Below, one piece after another: positions 59,950 to 64,000 of a DNA stretch of 64,000 nucleotides. The notes beneath the pieces are model-generated. The model worked only from the letters and a program-made list of their open reading frames with translations. It searched no databases and was not told the origin of the DNA. Within the stretch, counting starts at the first letter, position 1, and each line of letters opens with the position of its first letter. Origin of the DNA: Geomicrobium halophilum (GTDB lineage Bacteria; Bacillota; Bacilli; Bacillales; Marinococcaceae); the NCBI RefSeq assembly GCF_014207655.1, contig NZ_JACHHJ010000002.1, positions 62,001 through 126,000 of the forward strand, written 5' to 3'. Position numbers and translations under genes: made by a program.

Positions 59950-61914
59950 GTGCGTTGGAAAAAAATATGGATGGTATGTTTGGTTGTCATTGGTTTTTTA
60001 GCTGTACCAATCACAGGTTATGCGTGGTTTAGTGATTTTATAGGGGATGATGACCCTGATTGGGAAGAAGTTATGAATGGTGAAGAAATAACGGAACAAG
60101 GGGGCATTGAGGTTGAAAGTGAACGTTTCCCGATTGATGCTTATGCTGTAAATAATGAATCGGCAGAAAACACGATTCTTGGTGCAGTTGTTAGTCTTGC
60201 TAATATGGTGATGACATTTAATGCGTATGTTGTTCATGGGGTAGACACGGTTTTAAATGAATTGTTCAGCCTAAATCCCATTGAACGTTTCTCGGGTATG
60301 GTTAATTTAGTGTCTCAATCCATCTATGATACGTTACAGGAATACTTTGGCCAGTTGTTTTTCATCTTTGCGGTTGGTTATATCGTATATTTAGCGGCGA
60401 CAAAAGGAACCTTTCAAGAAGCTATACGTCGATCGGTGTTGTTTGTCTTTGTGCTTGTGTTCGCAGGATTTTGGATGCTTAATAGTGGTTACTTCATGCA
60501 GGTTTTTAATTCTTTGTCGTTGGAAGCACAAGGGTATTTAATTGAAGCAGGGAATGGCATGATTAGTAATGTTGATGGTGATGGTGTTTTTGAGCAAGGT
60601 ACAGAGATAGACCGTGAAGATCCGATGGAAGGCACAATTGCACAAATAAGAAATGTCTATTTTGATTTGTCTTTGAAACGACCTTATTTAATTGTAAATT
60701 ATGGGGAAATGACAGAAGAAGAAGTAAATAGTAACGATGTGTCGGATATAGAAGATATTGAAAGTTACGGGGGTGGCAATTTTGATCGGTATGAAAGGAT
60801 GCTTGCGTTTGATCAAACAGGGGATGGTCAATATTTAAAACAGCGATATATTGAGAATATCGAAACAGAAAGTGACCAATTAGCTAATGCTTCAATGGGT
60901 GGAGGTGCTGTTTATACGCAATTAGGGCAAGCACTTGTCGGTTTAATTGTAGCTTTATTTTTAGCATTACCGTTTGGTGCGCTGGGACTGTTGAATTTTG
61001 GTTTGCAATTGGTGGCTTTAGGTCTGGCGTTTTTTCTTCCCTTTTCATTAATCATTAGTTACATTCCACATTTTGCAAATAGCGGTTTTAACGTGTTTAT
61101 GAAATTACTAACGGTGTTTGTGGTGAAAGCAATGATAGGCATTATCATCATGTTTGTTTATCTTTTAACGTTCGTGGTCGATACGATGCTACCGCCTGAT
61201 ACATTCGGCATGTATTTGGCGAATGTAGTTGTTTTAATTGCCATATTGCTTGTGATGATCTGGAAACGGGATGCCATTGTTAAACTTGTAACGGCAGGCC
61301 GTGTGCAATCTTTGGATAAGAATTTCTTGAACAATGTAAATCGTAACATGGTTAATCCCGCGATGGATAAGGCAGCGAAAGGCATGTCGATGGTGAGTCC
61401 AACGGGCGGGGCGGCGTTGAATAAGTTCAATCAGGCAAGAAATAACGCCGTAAGGCAGCCAAACGGAATTCAACCACAAGGAAATAAACAGTCACCTGAG
61501 ACAGTAAATCATAGTCAACAATCAGAACGAACGCCGCAAAATGAAAACGTTCAACCGAAAAACAGTCCACCCAATGAGTCTAACCCAACGAATCAGGAAC
61601 AATATCGAAAAAAGGAACGGAAACCACAAAAGAAAAAAAGGAAAAAAGGTAAGAATAATGACGAGCCAGCTAATTTTAATGTGCGATTAAATGAACTGTC
61701 AGGCGATGGGATGCAACAGAAGATTAGTAAATCCTATAAAAATCGAGAAAAACAAAATCGAAAAAGTGAAGCTCCTCCACCATCGAGGGGAAATGAAAAA
61801 GGAAATAAAGATTTTGAGAGAAGACGAAAAAAGGAAAAACGAGAGTCAAAACCAATGAAGGAAAATCAACTACGAGAAAAACCGAAGCGTCAGTCACAAA
61901 CGAATGAGGTTTAA
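59950..61914 (+). CDS. conG: ConG-like polytopic channel protein
   Basis: 654 residues from a GTG with GGGTGGTG upstream. Signal-like first helix, then six or more membrane helices in residues 75-460 (for example LVGLIVALFLALPFGALGLL), and a long basic disordered C-terminal tail (residues 490-654, KKERKPQKKKRKKGK). VirB6/TrbL-like proteins such as ConG (YddG) form the pore. Confidence 0.8.
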   Translation: MRWKKIWMVCLVVIGFLAVPITGYAWFSDFIGDDDPDWEEVMNGEEITEQGGIEVESERFPIDAYAVNNESAENTILGAVVSLANMVMTFNAYVVHGVDTVLNELFSLNPIERFSGMVNLVSQSIYDTLQEYFGQLFFIFAVGYIVYLAATKGTFQEAIRRSVLFVFVLVFAGFWMLNSGYFMQVFNSLSLEAQGYLIEAGNGMISNVDGDGVFEQGTEIDREDPMEGTIAQIRNVYFDLSLKRPYLIVNYGEMTEEEVNSNDVSDIEDIESYGGGNFDRYERMLAFDQTGDGQYLKQRYIENIETESDQLANASMGGGAVYTQLGQALVGLIVALFLALPFGALGLLNFGLQLVALGLAFFLPFSLIISYIPHFANSGFNVFMKLLTVFVVKAMIGIIIMFVYLLTFVVDTMLPPDTFGMYLANVVVLIAILLVMIWKRDAIVKLVTAGRVQSLDKNFLNNVNRNMVNPAMDKAAKGMSMVSPTGGAALNKFNQARNNAVRQPNGIQPQGNKQSPETVNHSQQSERTPQNENVQPKNSPPNESNPTNQEQYRKKERKPQKKKRKKGKNNDEPANFNVRLNELSGDGMQQKISKSYKNREKQNRKSEAPPPSRGNEKGNKDFERRRKKEKRESKPMKENQLREKPKRQSQTNEV

Positions 61915-61948
61915 AGGGTGCTATGTTGATATAGCATCCTTTTTTTAA
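61914..61948 (+). terminator. Terminator after conG
   Basis: AAAGGGTGCTAT-gttg-ATATAGCATCCTTTTTTT. Confidence 0.75.
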
Positions 61949-61960
61949 GGGGGTGGACCA

Positions 61961-62998
61961 ATGAATGGCATGAAAATAGTGTTTGGTTTGATTGGTGTTT
62001 TTGTATTTTTGATATTGGGTGTCATTGTTCTGTTTATGATGTTTTTGAGCGCTATTTTTGCGAATCAGGATGATGAAGTAGAAGGGGAAAGTGAGGATCA
62101 GGATATAGTCTGCGAAGGAAATAGCGTGAATGAATATGTAGAGCGATATGAACATTATTTTGAACAGTATGCGGAGAAAAATGGCATATCGGAGCAAAAG
62201 GATATACTCATGGCAGTAACAATGCAAGAGTCAAGAGGACAGCTAACGGATATCATGCAATCGTCAGAATCCATGGGCGACCCTGTAAATACGATTAATG
62301 ACCCCGAACGTTCGATTGAGCAAGGGGTTTCTTATTATGCGGATGTGTATGAGCAGGCAGGAGGTGACACGGAGTTAGCCCTTCAAAGTTATAACATGGG
62401 GCATGGATATATGGATTATGTTGAGGAAAATAATGATGGCGAATACAGCCGAGAATCAGCGTATCAGTTTGGGGAAGAACAAGCGGCGAATTTAGGTTGG
62501 GATAACTACGGGGATGAAGATTATGTGGACCATGTGATGCAGTTTTTAGAGGATTGTGCGGAAGCAGAACAGGTAGAAGGGGAAGGAGATGGCGACTGGA
62601 TAATGCCAATTGATGACGTCCGTGTCACTTCAGAATTTGGGATGAGAGATCATCCCATCTATAACGAGATGCGATTACATGCAGGTACCGATTTTGGGTG
62701 TGATATAGGCGATAATATTTATGCGGTCGCGGATGGTATAGTGACTATTGCTGTTCACCAAAATACAGGATTAGGAAATAACATTAAGATTCAGCATGGA
62801 AGTGATGAAGTAAGCTCCTATGGACATTTAAGTGTGTTAGATGTAAGTGAAGGTGACGAGGTAGAGCAGGGGGAGAAGATAGGGGAATGTGGTACAACTG
62901 GAAGTTCAACAGGCCCGCATTTGCATTTAGAACATCATACGGAAACGCAGGCGACGAATGATGCAAAAGAAGATCCTGCGGAAATTTTAGGAATGTAA
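61961..62998 (+). CDS. CwlT-like two-domain wall hydrolase (lysozyme-like plus M23)
   Basis: 345 residues with an N-terminal membrane anchor. Residues 50-190 form a lysozyme-like domain with the catalytic Glu in AVTMQESRG and SYNMGHGY. Residues 205-345 form an M23 endopeptidase: MRLHAGTDFGC (zinc His and Asp), SSYGHLS and GPHLHLEH. The ICEBs1 counterpart CwlT pairs lysozyme with an NlpC/P60 domain instead. It opens peptidoglycan for the channel. Confidence 0.88.
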   Translation: MNGMKIVFGLIGVFVFLILGVIVLFMMFLSAIFANQDDEVEGESEDQDIVCEGNSVNEYVERYEHYFEQYAEKNGISEQKDILMAVTMQESRGQLTDIMQSSESMGDPVNTINDPERSIEQGVSYYADVYEQAGGDTELALQSYNMGHGYMDYVEENNDGEYSRESAYQFGEEQAANLGWDNYGDEDYVDHVMQFLEDCAEAEQVEGEGDGDWIMPIDDVRVTSEFGMRDHPIYNEMRLHAGTDFGCDIGDNIYAVADGIVTIAVHQNTGLGNNIKIQHGSDEVSSYGHLSVLDVSEGDEVEQGEKIGECGTTGSSTGPHLHLEHHTETQATNDAKEDPAEILGM

Positions 62999-63011
62999 GG
63001 GGTATAAAACT

Positions 63012-63038
63012 ATGAAAATATGTTATGATTGCTCATGA
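63012..63038 (+). CDS. Eight-residue leader peptide
   Basis: ATG behind AAGGGG gives MKICYDCS, ending TCATGA, where TGA overlaps the ATG of the next gene. The next gene lacks its own ribosome site, so reinitiation after this leader is likely. Confidence 0.45.
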   Translation: MKICYDCS

Positions 63039-63535
63039 AAAAAATGGTTATTGCGGTGTTGGTTTTGGGTTTAGTGAGTAGTTATTTATGGTTTGAAAAT
63101 TCGCATGTTAAAAATGAATCACAAGCATTACAACAGGAATTGGAACAGGTACAGGATGAAGAAAGGGAGTATGAATATCATGAGGAAGCAGGTGAAGTAG
63201 CGGAGCGATTTTTAGAATCTTATTTTAATTATGAGGGTCAGCCAGTGCGTGAAGATGTAGAACCATATGCGGTCACGAACGTATTGGACGATTTGCAATT
63301 TCAAGAGCCAGAAATGGAATATGAGGATATGGAGCCAGTTAGATCAACGGTTGATAATATTAATGTTTATTTTGGAGAATCAACCGATGATATGCAGGAA
63401 GTGGTCATTTTGTTTGATAATGTTATTGAAGTAGAAGGAACGGAATCGACTACGTTTTCAATATTGGAAATGGATGTATCTTTGGAAGATGGCGCATGGC
63501 AAGTACAGGAGTTCGTCTTTCAACAATTAGGATAA
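63035..63535 (+). CDS. YddI-like membrane-anchored protein
   Basis: 166 residues from the ATG at 63035, inside the leader stop. One N-terminal helix (VIAVLVLGLVSSYLWF), a coiled coil (QALQQELEQVQDEEREYEYH) and a globular acidic domain. Place and length match yddI of ICEBs1, function unknown. Confidence 0.65.
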   Translation: MKKMVIAVLVLGLVSSYLWFENSHVKNESQALQQELEQVQDEEREYEYHEEAGEVAERFLESYFNYEGQPVREDVEPYAVTNVLDDLQFQEPEMEYEDMEPVRSTVDNINVYFGESTDDMQEVVILFDNVIEVEGTESTTFSILEMDVSLEDGAWQVQEFVFQQLG

Positions 63536-63545
63536 AGGTGATTGT

Positions 63546-63878
63546 ATGAAAAAATTATTGGTTTTACCGGTGTTTGCTATTGCCTTGATGGGTTGTGGTA
63601 GTGAGTATGATGAACTGATCGATGGTGCTATATCAAATCATCATGAGTGGTCAGATGTTGATCAAGAAAGAGAAATAAGGGAAAATGCGGAAATTATGAT
63701 TTGGGATGATGGGCGATATATAAGTGCTGTTTTTTTTGATGAAGATGGAAGTGAAATAGGGGATTTTGTAATGGAACATGCTAGAGGTAATTTTACTGAA
63801 GAACTGGCTGACGTTGAGCGTATGAGAGAAAATGCTGATGTTGATTATAGAGAACGATTTGGTGAGGAGATTGATTAA
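63546..63878 (+). CDS. Lipoprotein, YddJ-like exclusion candidate
   Basis: 110 residues with a type II signal peptide ending in the lipobox ALMGC (Cys17). The mature part is very acidic. In ICEBs1 the gene at this position, yddJ, encodes a lipoprotein that blocks redundant transfer into cells already holding the element. Sequence identity to YddJ was not checked. Confidence 0.65.
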   Translation: MKKLLVLPVFAIALMGCGSEYDELIDGAISNHHEWSDVDQEREIRENAEIMIWDDGRYISAVFFDEDGSEIGDFVMEHARGNFTEELADVERMRENADVDYRERFGEEID

Positions 63879-64000
63879 TGGAAACATTAAGATGTTGAAA
63901 CGGTCTTCAATATAGATGAATCAACGAACTTGAACGAAAATTGATGTCATAAAGTTAAACTATATATGAGAGAGCGGACAAATAATGTCTGCTCTTTTAT

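Larger units (their letters stand above)
48191..64000. mobile_element. ICEBs1/Tn916-type conjugative element (right end beyond window)
   Basis: Gene order immA-immR divergent from xre, then helP, conQ, oriT, nicK, accessory genes, conB, conC, conD, conE, conG, cwlT-like, yddI-like, yddJ-like is that of ICEBs1. No integrase is adjacent to immA, where ICEBs1 has int. The left boundary is therefore uncertain. Confidence 0.8.

Overview
The window looks like chromosomal DNA, rich in mobile-element debris, from a low-GC Gram-positive of the Bacillaceae. Evidence: AGGAGG-type ribosome sites with frequent GTG/TTG starts, SigO/RsoA-type, Spx, NtdR and ImmR/ImmA regulators, and an ICEBs1/Tn916-type transfer system. 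Many proteins are very acidic, which would fit a salt-adapted or alkaliphilic host (inference). No rRNA, complete tRNA or CRISPR array was seen. Several genes carry single lesions (copA, a Zn-alcohol dehydrogenase, an amidase, probably immA), so either decay or uncorrected base-calling must be kept in mind.

Left part (1-10.3 kb): a cut methyltransferase, a copper block (decayed copA, His-rich proteins, glutaredoxin-like, Spx-like, copZ), a Tn3-family remnant with resolvase, and two alcohol dehydrogenases (one frameshifted, one intact iron type). Next (10.3-13.9 kb) is a compact island run by a SigO/RsoA-like split sigma factor. The peptidoglycan-binding protein gene, the sigma operon, the yvrJ-amidase pair and a glutaredoxin gene all carry the same promoter-like motif TGGTTGT-N15-TTTTCTTT. 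A fifth copy sits upstream of a decayed glutaredoxin at 31.2 kb.

14-19 kb: a truncated aac(3), small membrane proteins, then a cluster of two RmlC-like cupins, an 83-residue protein, a hairpin and an MFS exporter; then a tyrosine recombinase. 20.2-26.8 kb is an ntdABC-glcP operon with divergent ntdR (3-amino-sugar synthesis, kanosamine type), interrupted between ntdB and ntdC by a defective IS110-family gene. 27.4-31 kb holds what I regard as the most novel item: a putative ribosomally made, modified peptide cluster with two near-identical 45/46-residue precursors sharing the tail motif YPDISIRQP, a JmjC-type oxygenase, a methyltransferase and an MFS exporter.

31.8-40.7 kb is a leftward plasmid-type mobilization module (small regulators, J-domain protein, palindromic region, topoisomerase III, VirD4/TraG, MobA relaxase). 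It abuts an N-terminally cut primase-like gene, an Mrr-like nuclease, a holin-like type I toxin and a 3' fragment of tRNA-Thr. 43-48 kb looks like ordinary chromosome (Nudix, LysE, LysR, M29 aminopeptidase) dotted with a short intergenic repeat. From 48.2 kb to the end lies an ICEBs1-like conjugative element: immA/immR, helP, conQ, oriT, nicK, a set of small acidic paralogues in the ardA position, then the conB-conC-conD-conE-conG-cwlT series and two further genes. No integrase is visible beside immA.
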